Shown here: piece by piece, positions 44,985 through 55,815 of the stretch
How the letters are laid out: each line of letters opens with the position of its first letter
Position numbering within the stretch: position 1 is the stretch's first letter
Assembly: GCA_032622095.1 (NCBI GenBank)
Contig: CP136066.1
Location: 100,275,319 to 100,339,318, forward strand
Length of the DNA stretch: 64,000 nucleotides
Direction: 5' to 3'
Source: Siphonodentalium dalli
Lineage: Eukaryota; Mollusca; Scaphopoda; Gadilida; Siphonodentaliidae
Translations under genes and position numbers: made by a program
Notes under the pieces: model-generated
Database searches by the model: none
What the model saw: only the letters and a program-made list of their open reading frames with translations
Told to the model about the DNA's origin: nothing

Positions 44985-45045
44985 AATTTCTTGCGCATGC
45001 GCAGAAATGATAGAATTCCATGAAGACGTCGCCATTTTTTTTATT
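44985..45045. promoter_or_regulatory. NRF-1-like palindrome with a nearby GCCATTTT site
   Basis: TGCGCATGCGCA at 44993-45004 is an exact NRF-1 consensus, and CGCCATTTT at 45031-45039 matches YY1. Both occur at animal housekeeping promoters, and the complement places an ATG in AAAAATGGCG context. The minus frame stops after 19 codons without a donor. No gene confirmed. Confidence 0.3.
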
Positions 45046-45559
45046 AGTCCAGGCAGAGAAATTTTTGTTTCATTTATTTAATTTATGATGGCGATGTTAT
45101 TTGATCAATAATAGTAAATTTTTTGTTGATAACACGATGGTTAGATCAGTTCTGCAAATATCCACCGCACCTGCGAAGTTGATTTGTATAATCGCAGATT
45201 TCAATGATCCTTTGTTCTTGTACTAATAATAATACTATTACGCGTTGGGCGGATCTACTGGTTATCCGTAACTTTTTGATTATCTCCCCTGATCTCGTTA
45301 GGTGATCACGTGACCAAATACAAATGGCAGCTACCATGAAAATTAGAAGATTCATCGTTTGCGATACAAAACTTAACTAAAATGGCAATTTTATTGGAGG
45401 AAAAATTTAATTTATTTTGCGAATGAAATGTAAACCTCACCGCGAGGATATGAAATATATAAACGTGTTTATGGGTGGCTAAATCAAGCAGATATCGCCA
45501 TTATTGTTGCCTGCATTGTCTCTGTTTAGTTGTTTGCCTTCTGGAAGTTCTGCCAAGTT
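45046..45559. other. Unassigned, may hold the eroded 5' part of the transposase
   Basis: No clear motif. AT-rich with several in-frame stops. A CACGTGACC word lies near 45307. Confidence 0.3.
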
Positions 45560-45760
45560 CTGGCAGTTCTGCAACTCAGTGTACTTTAAAACCTGATATG
45601 TTTGCTCTGCTTCTTTCCATGGTGGCTAATAGAGAAGCAGGATACCAACATGAGATTATCAATAACAGCAGCCGAAAGACTGTCAATTACCTTAAGGTAT
45701 TTGGCTACTGCCACTACTGGTACGTACTTCTCGTAGATCGGTGTTAATTATCTTCGTCAA
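45560..45760 (+). pseudogene. PIF/Harbinger transposase (HARBI1-like) fragment
   Basis: The frame giving KPDMFALLLSMVA (about 45590-45625) shifts by one base near 45628 to give KQDTNMRLSITAAERLSITL and RYLAT (45635-45712). KQDTNMR, the A.ERL..TLRYLATG helix-turn-helix block and the preceding F..LL..V helix are typical of the N-terminal part of PIF/Harbinger transposases. The catalytic DDE region does not follow. In the intact enzyme this region precedes the nuclease domain and helps DNA binding. Frameshifted and truncated, hence dead. Confidence 0.75.
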
Positions 45761-46173
45761 TGATGTCATGTCACGCTTGTTAATAATTCATTTGTTCGGA
45801 AATACTTATTGGGGGTCGAAACGTATAAAATTGAACTAGCACCACTTCCAAAAACAACACCGATAAACAATAACGCTCTTTTATGTTCCATGCAATGGAA
45901 ATGGCTATTTATTGTCCTGATATCAGTGATATAAATGAATGCCTAAAATTAGTATTATCCTGAAATAAATTTATGCCACTTTGGCGAACATGGGAACCAC
46001 GGTACAATTTATGCCATTTAGGCACACTTCAGAGTGAAATCAGGGCTTATATTTCGGCGAGAATCCAAATCTAGATTCTCGTAAATATTCTCGCAAATTA
46101 CCCTGGATTCTCGTGAAAAAGTATATATGGATTCTCGCAAAATCAGATGAAATATATGCCCTGGAAATATAGC
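45761..46173. other. Spacer; ATTCTCG words
   Basis: AGATTCTCG, AATATTCTCGCA, GGATTCTCGTG and GGATTCTCGCA recur at 46070-46140, a short degenerate repeat. No coding similarity. Confidence 0.4.
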
Positions 46174-46640
46174 AAATCGTTTAATGCTTTAGAATTTTTG
46201 TTTTCGGACATATTATGGACTTGTTATGGACTTTTTCGGGTGCGAGAAATTGATAAGTTAGTGCTCAGGCACTTTGCCAACCTGGGGAATGTTATCATTC
46301 TACTAACATCACTGAAAATTTCCAAAAAAATCTACCACACCACTTCATAAAGAACATCGTCTGAACTACTCCAAATTGTAAATATTTACATCTCGATTCG
46401 GGGCGCAACTATCGGCTATAATTAAACAAAAATGATTTCGCCATCGAGAGTCATTGCATTTAACTAATATATAAGAATGACGTTGTGTATCATCCATTTG
46501 GATTAATATTCTTAACAAATAACTACTTCGAGAAAGATTATTCTTAATTTCTATTTGATCACTCTGCCCGGTGTCTGCCGGATTGTTTCACATCACTTTA
46601 ATCAAGGAAGACTGTTCAGAAAAAACTGCATTTCAAGAAA
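46174..46640. repeat. 0.46 kb tandem duplication, unit 1
   Basis: Nearly identical to 46638-47127 with a handful of substitutions. It runs from AAATCGTTTAATGCTTTAGA to GGAAGACTGTTCAGAAAA. The small frames inside (46147-46350) are unrecognised. Confidence 0.95.
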
Positions 46641-47127
46641 TCGTTTAATGCTTTAGATTTTTTGTTTTCGGAGATGTGTATATATGCTTAAAGACATATT
46701 ATGGACTTGTTATGGACTTTTTCGGGTGCGAGAAATTGATAAGTTAGTGCTCAGGCACTTTGCCAACCTGGGGAATGTTATCATTCTACTAACATCACTG
46801 AACATTTCCAAAAAAATCTACCACACCACTTCATAGAGAACATCGTCTGAACTACTTCAAATTGTAAATATTTACATCTCGATTCGGGGCGCAACTATCG
46901 GCTATAATTAAACAAAAATGATTTCGCCATCGAGAGTCATTGCATTTAACTAATATATAAGAATGACGTTGTGTATCATCCATTTGGATTAATATTCGTA
47001 ACAAATAACTACTTTGAGAAAGATTATTTTTAATTTCTATTTGATCACTCTGCCCGGTGTCTGCCGGAGTGTTTCACATCACTTTAATCAAGGAAGACTG
47101 TTCAGAAAAACTGCTTTTCAAGATCAC
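46638..47127. repeat. 0.46 kb tandem duplication, unit 2
   Basis: Directly abuts unit 1. It has about 20 extra bases near 46672-46690 (GATGTGTATATATGCTTAAA). Recent by its similarity. Confidence 0.95.
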
Positions 47128-47195
47128 CAAACAACTTTCCTTTTTAAGGCCAGCACATCTCTCCAAAGATGTACTTCTTCCATTTTGCTATCAAA

Positions 47196-47495
47196 GACCG
47201 AAAAATGTCGTTAAACTAGAGATCCAAATACCCACTAAGGGCCCATATATCTTGAAATATTAAAGACCGAAAATGTCGTTAAACTATAAAGACCGAAAAA
47301 TGTCGTTAAACTAGAGATCCAAATACCCCCTATATCTTGAGATATTATAAAGACCGAAAAATGTCATTAAACTATTAAAGACCGAAAAATGTCGTTAAAC
47401 TACAAAGACCGAAAAATGTCGTTAAACTAGAGATCCAAACATCCCCATCCCCTATTTTTTTAGACAATAAAGAACGAAATATGTCGTTACACCAT
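47196..47495 (+). repeat. AAAGACCGAAAAATGTCGTT minisatellite
   Basis: A 26-27 bp core, AAAGACCGAAAAATGTCGTT then AAACTA, occurs about seven times (near 47197, 47263, 47288, 47350, 47377, 47405, 47468). Every second or third core is followed by GAGATCCAAATACCC, giving a higher-order pattern. Confidence 0.9.
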
Positions 47496-48283
47496 TAATA
47501 CATAATTTGTGTTTATGAAAGTCTGGCACCCATTAGCAGTTTGTTTTCAGTACATTTTAATATTCATTGGAACGTAAACAATTATTCGCTGACAGAAATC
47601 ATGTTAATATCGCCTTTCGTTACTGGTTTCCTCGACTCAAATATTTCTCACTGCTCAATACTTATAATTAAAAAATAATTCTGTGTTTTGTGTCACTTCT
47701 TAATAGCATTATGTATTCTGCTATTGAAAAGAAAAAAAGTTGCAGTATACCTTAAAGTTACGGAAGGCCTTGGTGGGTATCCTGTGAACATATTTCCACC
47801 TGTCAAAAACCGCTACAAACGAAAATAATATTCAACTAGAATGCACTCACTGGAGCTGCCTATACTTGCGCCCATCACAAATTTGGCATGTGTTGCGGTG
47901 TCTTACCAACAACAGTTTGAACCACGGGTGCTGGCCCCTCGTTTGAGAGAGATCAATAACAAAATTTCTAGATATCAAATCTCATTCATCCATCGCTGAA
48001 ATAGTTGTGTGTACGGACAGAATATCTCAAGTTGATCTATTAAACTAATGCTAGTCTTAGTAATACGTACGAGTTGTTTGACATATTTATAGAACAATAT
48101 AGACATCGTTCATATAAAGGCCGTGAACACGATTGGTTGCCGATGATGCCATATTATATATATACCAATTTGGTTAAATTACTATTTTGACTAGAATGAC
48201 ATCAAGTGTGTATGCCATTGCACTTCAGTTGGCAAAAACCATCAAAGTAAATTACAAATACCGACACAATTAAATAAACGGAG
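47496..48283. other. Unassigned
   Basis: Nothing recognised; a minus-strand frame (48202-48465) runs into the palindrome array. Confidence 0.4.
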
Positions 48284-48722
48284 TGGCTAAAGAGCGGTTT
48301 ACCCCTCTTTAGCACTGAGGGATACAGAACGGTACACCGCTCTTTATAGCCGGACACTAAAGATAGTACAGTACGGGTGATAATGAAAGACCGTTCTTTA
48401 TCGCGTGGATTCGCGCCAGGACCATGTATAGCTAAATTGCGGTATAGACCGCCGGTGTACACCACTCTTGAGTGTATGACAGTTACACAGTTCTTAGGCG
48501 TTTGTCAGTAAATAGCAGTATACCGTTCTTTAGTGCCAATGATGAAGAGCGGTATTTAGCATTTGCATGGTACTAAAGAGCGGTATACCACTCTTTAGTC
48601 CCAAACGCTAAAGAGTGGGATATCGTTCTTTAGCGTGTCAGGCCCATATATAGCTATAAAGAGCGGTATACCGCTCTTTAGCGTTTGGTACTAAAGAGCG
48701 GTATATCGCTCTTTAGCCACGG
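48284..48722. repeat. Array of CTAAAGAGCGGTATACC palindromes
   Basis: About nine units of a palindrome formed by CTAAAGAGCGGTA and its complement TACCGCTCTTTAG. The clearest are at 48288-48313, 48574-48599, 48608-48635, 48656-48681 and 48691-48716. Spacing is irregular and the spacers are unrelated. Units differ by single bases that often keep or nearly keep self-complementarity. The half-site AAAGAGCG is shared with repeats at 37257, 54497 and 60961. Confidence 0.9.
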
Positions 48723-49196
48723 CCTTAAATAAAAGACACGCAGCCATTGGCTATAGCCTTTGATTAATAGTGTGTCAATGAGAACATTCCATTAGCGACT
48801 GATCTACAGTCTTCGGGAACTTATAATCAGAATGTCTTTATGAGAAAGCTTGTTTTCCCAGTTAATTAATAAGGCATTTTAATAATCTATGTTTCCACAT
48901 TCACATTTATTTTTCAGTGCAATTGTTTTTCAATTGAACCACGCGCTCGACTGTTTGGCCGGACATGATTTATATGCACCAGGATCTTTCGAAAATGTTT
49001 TAAACTTTCTAGAAATATGTTCGCAACTTCGCACCTCACTGTCTCTGCGTAAAAAAAAACGATTCCGTAGGCATACGCATCTTTTAGACTTGATCTCAAC
49101 TCATTTCCTCGAGTTTCAAGTTACATAAAATAGGCTTCTAATGGGCAGTATATATATATATATTTATAATATAACAACACGAAGTTGTTGTCAGAT
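48723..49196. other. Unassigned
   Basis: A 79-residue plus frame (48889-49128; contains HALDCLAGHDLYAPGSFENV) is unrecognised. A TATATATATATA run lies at 49150-49161. Confidence 0.35.
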
Positions 49197-49365
49197 GGAA
49201 TGGTTTATAGTCTGGCTGTCGGGCTGAATATATAAGGTCTACCAGGAAAAAAATCTTAACAAGCTAAATTTGGTATCGTTGGAAAGAGGAGATCGTCATG
49301 TATAACATATCCAAAATCCGCTAAAATCCGCTTTGGGGAAAATGTTCTACAGCGCCCTGAATAGG
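49197..49365 (+). repeat. Dispersed repeat F, plus copy
   Basis: TAGTCTGGCTG, CTAGGTC-like CTACCAGG, AAAATCTTAACAAGCT, AACATATCCAAAATCCGC and TAAAATCCGCTTTGGGGAAA match the complement of 53845-54005 in order. The two copies face each other across 4.5 kb. Confidence 0.85.
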
Positions 49366-50022
49366 GGTGGGTTCTAACGTAAATTATTAAGGTAAGTATA
49401 CGATATGTTATGGCATAGGGATTACGTAGTTGTACAACTATGTGTGAAATTGGAGCAACGGAGCGAATAGAGTGACACGGACAGAAAATAATACAATCGC
49501 GGCCATAAAATGGCTGTCAAAATGGCCGCAACTCCAAAACATACCACGACGAAAGCAACATATTGGATAACCACATAGGAGTGGACATACGTAATAGTAA
49601 TGTACATTCATGTTGTTTAGTATCTTTAAACGTACACAGATCATTAAAATATCCATCTGCATGATGTATTGGTCATTTCAACGCAAGTCAAACCCAATGG
49701 TTAAATTTCTGTTTTTTAGCTTATCCAACATCCAACTGTCCGGACAAAATATAATAATTTTGGTCATGCAACACACAAAGTAATGTTTCGCCATGCAGTG
49801 TATGGTAGTTTCATTGGACATTGTGATTAATTATTGAATGTAACACATACACCGAAGTGCACACCCTTGTGGTATAAAGACTAGTTAGATTTATGGAATT
49901 TGCTGCACTCTCCGTGATAATATGCCATACACATATGTACCAATGCTTATCACACTGCAAAGAAACATCAATATCTTCAATAGATTAGCGCCACATCTCA
50001 CGAGATCAAAGAGATGGTACAT
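49366..50022. other. Unassigned
   Basis: At 49495-49535 GCGGCCATAAAATGGCTGTC, AAAATGGCCGC contains repeated GCCAT words. An ATG frame from 49511 stops after 22 codons. Nothing else recognised. Confidence 0.35.
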
Positions 50023-50679
50023 CTTAGGTAGCAATACACGATTTCCAGCAATTTTGCCAACCTGGGAGGGGGTACTGTACTTCAAATCAATGCTAAGCCA
50101 TTATCGTTGGCATATATTCCATCGAGCATGTTTTAATTTCGACAGAAATTTTAGGTGTAATCATATAAATGTACTTTTGGTTCTTCGTACAGTTTGTCAT
50201 TGAGTTATGCCCCTTGGTTAGCACACACGAACCGCTCAATTTTACCCATTTTTTTTACTCAAATTGGCCATTTTCAACCCAAAAACAGACCATGATAGAG
50301 CGAATGTCAGTAAATAAGATTCTTCCACCTGATAGAGCTGTGCTAGAGCTGAGAAATATTTGAAATAGAAAAAAAGTTATCGTATCAATTTGAAAAAAAA
50401 GTCTTGCGAGGCCAGATGACAGAATTCAGGGGAAAGAAATCGGGCTATTTTCCTGTAATCAATAACACAGAGTTGGCCTTCACTGAATACGAAAACCCTG
50501 TTGCGTATCCAAATTTTTTCATTTTTTGAGAACTTTCCCAGTTTTGTAAAATAAATAAACCTTCAAACCAGTAATGACACAGTTAACATAGGCTACACTG
50601 GCCGTTATGCCCCCCAGATACTTATATTTCTATTTTTCAGACGCCCTACAACCCGTGAAATCGTGTACTGCTACCTTAA
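50023..50679. mobile_element. TTAA-type MITE family 4, copy 1 (649 bp)
   Basis: The element at 50027-50675 has inverse termini GGTAGCAATACACGATTTC and GGTAGCAGTACACGATTTC (complement). The right flank is TTAA (50676-50679); the left flank reads CTTA, as if one A was lost. Two substitutions were seen against copy 2 (in GGGGAAAGAA and TAACATAGG). Frames inside, including an identical 64-residue one in both copies, show no domain. Young by its similarity to copy 2. Confidence 0.9.
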
Positions 50680-51974
50680 AGGAAAAATAGAGTTATCCCC
50701 CTTCAACGCGCAAATGTCCAGTTAAGTCTCTGACGTACACCGATAACTTTGATATATAACACATATGGTGTTTCTTCAGTGCGAATGGGAAATAAGGTCA
50801 ATATAAGTAGTGTGGTTTCAATAAAAATGAACCAAATTCACCCAAATTATTGGTTATAGCGAAACAATTTTTTTTAATTATAAATGTGACATCATGCCCA
50901 CCACCTTAAAACTAAACATCCCAGTCAAAAATGCAGTCTGAACAGACATATTACATCTGTATTCTGCTGACCAGAGCATATGCACTGTGGTTATTTACTA
51001 GCCCGCCACCCCCCCCCCATATGTTGTTAAGACAATGTTCTTGTCACCCCCCCCCCCCCAAATATGTTAAGAGACAATGTATTTGGTTATTTGGAAACAC
51101 GACCAAGACCGAATGACCAATATCAATCAATACGCCTATTCGTAGGTGGTATCCGAGGAGTTCCATTGTTGGGATGTTCCCTTAGCAACACATTTCGTTA
51201 CATGCAAATCACTTTTATGTGGTCAGTCATAAACATGTAAGAACGCAACAAAACTCCAGACAAATTGTAGGGAATAACTAATGCATATATAATCACCCCT
51301 CCCCCAAAATGTGAACCATGTTTATTTGGCCGGTCGGTGTACATTCAATGACTTAATTGTCAAGTTGAAATCACACTATTTAATTATTTATGGAATCTTA
51401 TATACCATTTTTATTGTGCTGGTGCTCACGCGCTGTTCGTGATAACTCAGTAGCTGACTTTACCCCCTCTCCAATATACATATTGACATTACTCGGTCAT
51501 TCGGAAACACGACCAAGACTAAATAACCAACATTAATATAGCTTTTCGCACCAGGTATCCAAGGAAATCCATTGTTGAAATGTTTGCGTGGCAACACGTT
51601 TCATTAAATTAATGTCAATTTTATGTAATTACACAAAACCGCACCACTCGAAACGAATCGTACAGAGTAACTGATGCATATATAATCACATAACCACCCC
51701 CCCCCAAATGTGAACCGGAATGTTTTTTTTATCGATAGCAGACATACGTTGAATTTGTTTTTTGCCCTGTCGGTGTGATCATTCAGTGACTTGTCAAGCT
51801 GGAATCCATACTATCAAAGTTTACAGCCTCTGATACAAATACTATACAAGCAAATGCACCTAATTCCGAGAACAGTCATAAATAGAAACTGTCAATAGTA
51901 ACTCAGACACGAAGATAGGAAAGATAAAATGTTTCAGTAGATTTTCACTAATTTATCCAATTTGATATGTCTCT
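50680..51974. repeat. Inter-element segment with a diverged tandem repeat
   Basis: 51060-51370 and 51475-51810 share GGAAACACGACCAAGAC, CCAACATTAATA-like words, GTATCCAAGGAAATCCATTG, GCAACACGTTTC, TAATGCATATATAATCAC and CAAATGTGAACC in order, with runs of C9-C10 at matching points. It is bracketed by TTAA on both sides because of the neighbouring MITE copies. Confidence 0.75.
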
Positions 51975-52631
51975 TTAAGGTAGCAATACACGATTTCCAG
52001 CAATTTTGCCAACCTGGGAGGGGGTACTGTACTTCAAATCAATGCTAAGCCATTATCGTTGGCATATATTCCATCGAGCATGTTTTAATTTCGACAGAAA
52101 TTTTAGGTGTAATCATATAAATGTACTTTTGGTTCTTCGTACAGTTTGTCATTGAGTTATGCCCCTTGGTTAGCACACACGAACCGCTCAATTTTACCCA
52201 TTTTTTTTACTCAAATTGGCCATTTTCAACCCAAAAACAGACCATGATAGAGCGAATGTCAGTAAATAAGATTCTTCCACCTGATAGAGCTGTGCTAGAG
52301 CTGAGAAATATTTGAAATAGAAAAAAAGTTATCGTATCAATTTGAAAAAAAAGTCTTGCGAGGCCAGATGACAGAATTCAGGGGAGAGAAATCGGGCTAT
52401 TTTCCTGTAATCAATAACACAGAGTTGGCCTTCACTGAATACGAAAACCCTGTTGCGTATCCAAATTTTTTCATTTTTTGAGAACTTTCCCAGTTTTGTA
52501 AAATAAATAAACCTTCAAACCAGTAATGACACAGTTAACACAGGCTACACTGGCCGTTATGCCCCCCAGATACTTATATTTCTATTTTTCAGACGCCCTA
52601 CAACCCGTGAAATCGTGTACTGCTACCTTAC
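51975..52631. mobile_element. TTAA-type MITE family 4, copy 2 (649 bp)
   Basis: Offset 1952 from copy 1, same orientation. The element at 51979-52627 has left flank TTAA (51975-51978) and right flank TTAC (52628-52631). Same terminal inverted repeats. With copy 1 it forms a direct pair around 1.3 kb. Confidence 0.9.
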
Positions 52632-53844
52632 AGATTATTTAAGACTAATTTTCACGCGGCTACCAAACCGGTTTATTATTGGAACATTTTGTTCAAATTA
52701 CTTCAGTCCCCACTTTACAACTGGGATATACTACCACACAATGCACAATATTAATTTTCAGTATCGTTTTGTCTTAAAATATCTTACCAGTACCACCCAC
52801 GTAATTGTGCTAAATAGCAAGGGTTCATCGTTTAAAGCTGTTATTTCAGCGTTGAACATTCGCTAAATGTTGCTTTTTGTGGTTTTGTGTACAGCAACTA
52901 TATGTAACTTTAGGGATAAGGGGCAAACGCGGTGATGCGGTTGCAGAAATCGTAGTAATTTTCGCATATATGTGGCTTCGGTGAATATAACGAAATATAA
53001 TTTCCAGATATCAACACAGTCTCAACCACAGAATATGTAAACTATATTGGTCAAGTTTAGAATTTATTGAAGATGGCTTTGTACTCCTCTGTGTTTTTGA
53101 TAAATTGTGTTCATAATATACCACCATGCATTCTTGTGATAAAAGCGAAATATTCGTGTTTTATCACCTGATTGGAGGCAACTATGATTACTATTTTGAG
53201 ATAGAGACAATGGAATCTTCACATTTTACCCAAACATGTATGCATATATCTTATATTGTTCCATAGCAGTGCATTTTGAAAGGGTTAATTTTGTAGATAT
53301 CAAAATAAATGATAATCGGTCACATTCACGAGACTACTCTGACGACATATATTTCTGCTTCTAGAAAACATCACAGAATCAATACATCCATATCAAATCG
53401 CATTTAACTGTTTAATTACACATATAATCACACGATTCAACATAAAAAGTACATATAAAACTGCGTTATTGTTCCATTTATGTGTGTCCAAAAGTCCAGA
53501 TTTAACCGTTGCATGAGACCCTGCTTTCGATTGCTCTCTCGTGATATTCATTAGGGAGAATTCTTACGTCTCTGATCAAACGTTTCTCTTATACTCTGCA
53601 ATGAATATCCTCAAATAATTCGAACGTTTGTTCTATCTTATAGGACTAGCAATTACATGTTTCACAAAGTGTAAATTTCATTCACTTTTCTCCATTTTGG
53701 CGTCCGTTTTGGGAAAGACATTCTACAAATATGGTTTACGGCTAAACATTGTTTGTCAATATTTAAATTTATTGCGAATTTGGCATTAATTGTTGCATCT
53801 ACCGCAGAAATTCAACAATTTCAGATATTAACAATCATATTGGG
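52632..53844. other. Unassigned
   Basis: Frames of 65-83 residues have no recognised domain. No repeat found. Confidence 0.4.
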
Positions 53845-54005
53845 CGCCATCTTGAATAGAGAATTTTCCCCAAAGCGGATTTTAGCGGATTTTGGATATG
53901 TTATTCCTCAGATTCTGCTCGACAAAATTACACTAAAAACAGCTTGTTAATAATTTTTTCTAGGTCCAATGCTTAAACGACCAGACTATTTAGCCAGTCC
54001 GTGTA
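53845..54005 (-). repeat. Dispersed repeat F, minus copy
   Basis: Complement matches 49197-49365: TTTCCCCAAAGCGGATTTTA, GCGGATTTTGGATATGTT, AGCTTGTTAA, CCAGACTA. The 65-residue frame at 53753-53950 overlaps it and is not a gene. Confidence 0.85.
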
Positions 54006-54367
54006 ATACGAGTCTCAGCTGTCTGGACATCGACGCAATCATGTCTGGTGTTTTGCGCGCCCATGTAGCTCGTGGCGTCCTGATGTGCGTCGTGACGTCA
54101 TGGCGTCTTGATCGGTTTCCAGAAATAAATCATTCAATATTGTTAATTTATGAACGATTTATTACCAAAATAAAACCAGATGACGATGCAAATTAAGTAT
54201 ATATGTGGATTTAAATTACAATTGATGCAACCATTTCATATTTTGCGTGTCCATTATTTACAGTATGTACTTCCGGTATGACGTAACATGTTCGCGGAAG
54301 GACAGACAGACAAAGATCCGAACCGAAAACATTACTTGCGTCCAGCATGGACTGGCGCAAGTAAATA
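54006..54367. other. CpG patch with a CRE, otherwise unassigned
   Basis: 54010-54120 is CpG-rich with TGACGTCA at 54093-54100. A 75-residue plus frame (53969-54196) covers it without recognisable similarity. Confidence 0.3.
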
Positions 54368-54640
54368 TAGACATACTTTGTTAATATACAAATGAGAAAT
54401 ATCTCATAAACAGTATATGTTATTGTCGTAAATTTGACGATTGTTATGTAAACAGAGCATAAAAAGTTACTTTCTTGGTGTTTCTTTATATTATGATGGT
54501 AAACATAAAGAGCGTTCTTTGTTGCTCAATTCCTTATTTGGAAATAATAAAGAGCGTTTATACCATTTGTGTGTGATTAGCCAGTAGCATTGTGCTGCCT
54601 TCTATAACACAATCAGACTCTTGTTTATTTACATTTAGTA
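54368..54640 (+). repeat. AAAGAGCG dispersed repeat, plus copy
   Basis: TATAGACATACTTTGTT, CAGTATATGTTATTGTC, GTTATGTAAACA, GGTAAACATAAAGAGCG, GGAAATAATAAAGAGCG, TTTATACCATTTGTGTGTGA and CTCTTGTTTA align with the complement of 60860-61155. No coding potential. Promoter, terminus or tail features of a SINE are not evident. Confidence 0.85.
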
Positions 54641-55539
54641 GGTCTTTATGTAAGCATGATGTTTACGCGATAGTGATCGTATATTTGAACCAAAATGTAT
54701 GCGTTTTAATATTTTTCTGTTTACGGTGTTTGGAACAAATATGAATATTTTCGACAACTAAGCCCCCTCGTCCCTTTAATATAATTAATATAACATCCCT
54801 CATCCAATAATCTCCAAATTGCATATCTAATTTCAATCCTAGTTACACGTCACGCCGCCCCTCATCATTTGCCAATTGTACACCTTTTTTTTGCTGCTGC
54901 TGCAACTGCTCAATTTCTTTAAAAATTATTGAAAAAATGGCCCTCCCGCCCGCCGATATTTACCTCTGATTTTTTTTTTACCATCGGTCCGCACCAAAAT
55001 TGAGCACACGTCCCTATATAATATACCTATTTAAACCGAGTATACACGGTGGTGTAATAGATCAACCGTTAATTTAACCGTTTAGGTAGCATATTTCCAC
55101 GTATACGTTATCACGACCCATCCCTGCTGACCTGTTATTAATGAACCAAACAATTAACATGTCAACACACTCTGGCCCGCCAATGCTACAGTGTATAAAC
55201 GTAACGGGACAAATATGCACATTATATTGGCAGCTAACGAGAACATTCATCACCAGCAATCTGCTCACCCCTTTCAGCCGATATGATAGAAACTAAACGA
55301 TTTGTTACTTCTAATTACCCGTACTTAATTACACTACTTGCGTGTTAATAAAGTACGACCCCATTACCACTAAAGGTGAAACATGGGATTTAGAACATTA
55401 ATATTCACTCTTACATAGTTCCACATTCAAGGTTCGTCTTGTGTAATCGTATGTCAGTTGTAACGTTGTGAAACTGCAACCGAGCGGAATTATTCTATGC
55501 TAAATAGTTCATGGCTGACCTGATGCATGCATCTTAGTT
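54641..55539. other. Unassigned
   Basis: Nothing recognised. A CTGCTGCTGC run lies near 54893-54902. Confidence 0.4.
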
Positions 55540-55815
55540 TTCTTGTGAAATTTTGTATTCAGACTACAATGTCGATATGTGTTGACAAATCACTGTAACA
55601 TGTAACATTATTATAAGTCTATTCCTCCATGTTCTTCTTCGTGGTGTGGTGTTTACTTTACTTTAGCTTGACGGTAAACATTCGAAAAGGTCCAAGCACT
55701 CAAAATATTATGAAAATCATTCAGACTAAAATGTCGATGCATGTGTGTTGACAAATCACTGTGACAGAATTGTTTATTTTAGAACAACGTTGGTATATTT
55801 CTCCATGTTCATACA
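55540..55815 (+). repeat. Dispersed repeat E, copies 2 and 3
   Basis: 55545-55640 carries the second half (TTCAGACTACAATGTCGAT, TGTTGACAAATCACTGTAAC, CTCCATGTTCTTC). 55665-55815 carries nearly the whole unit (TTGACGGTAAACATTCGAAA, AGGTCCAAGCACTCAAAATA onward). Same orientation as 43409-43560. Confidence 0.8.

Noticed and set aside
48284-48722. CRISPR-like array (palindromic repeats with unique spacers)
   Set aside because: Spacing is irregular, repeats are only ~26 bp perfect palindromes with variation, there are no cas genes, and the context is an animal genome.
49505-49580. ATG in a GCCAT-rich context as a host start codon
   Set aside because: The frame ends after 22 codons with no splice donor before the stop.
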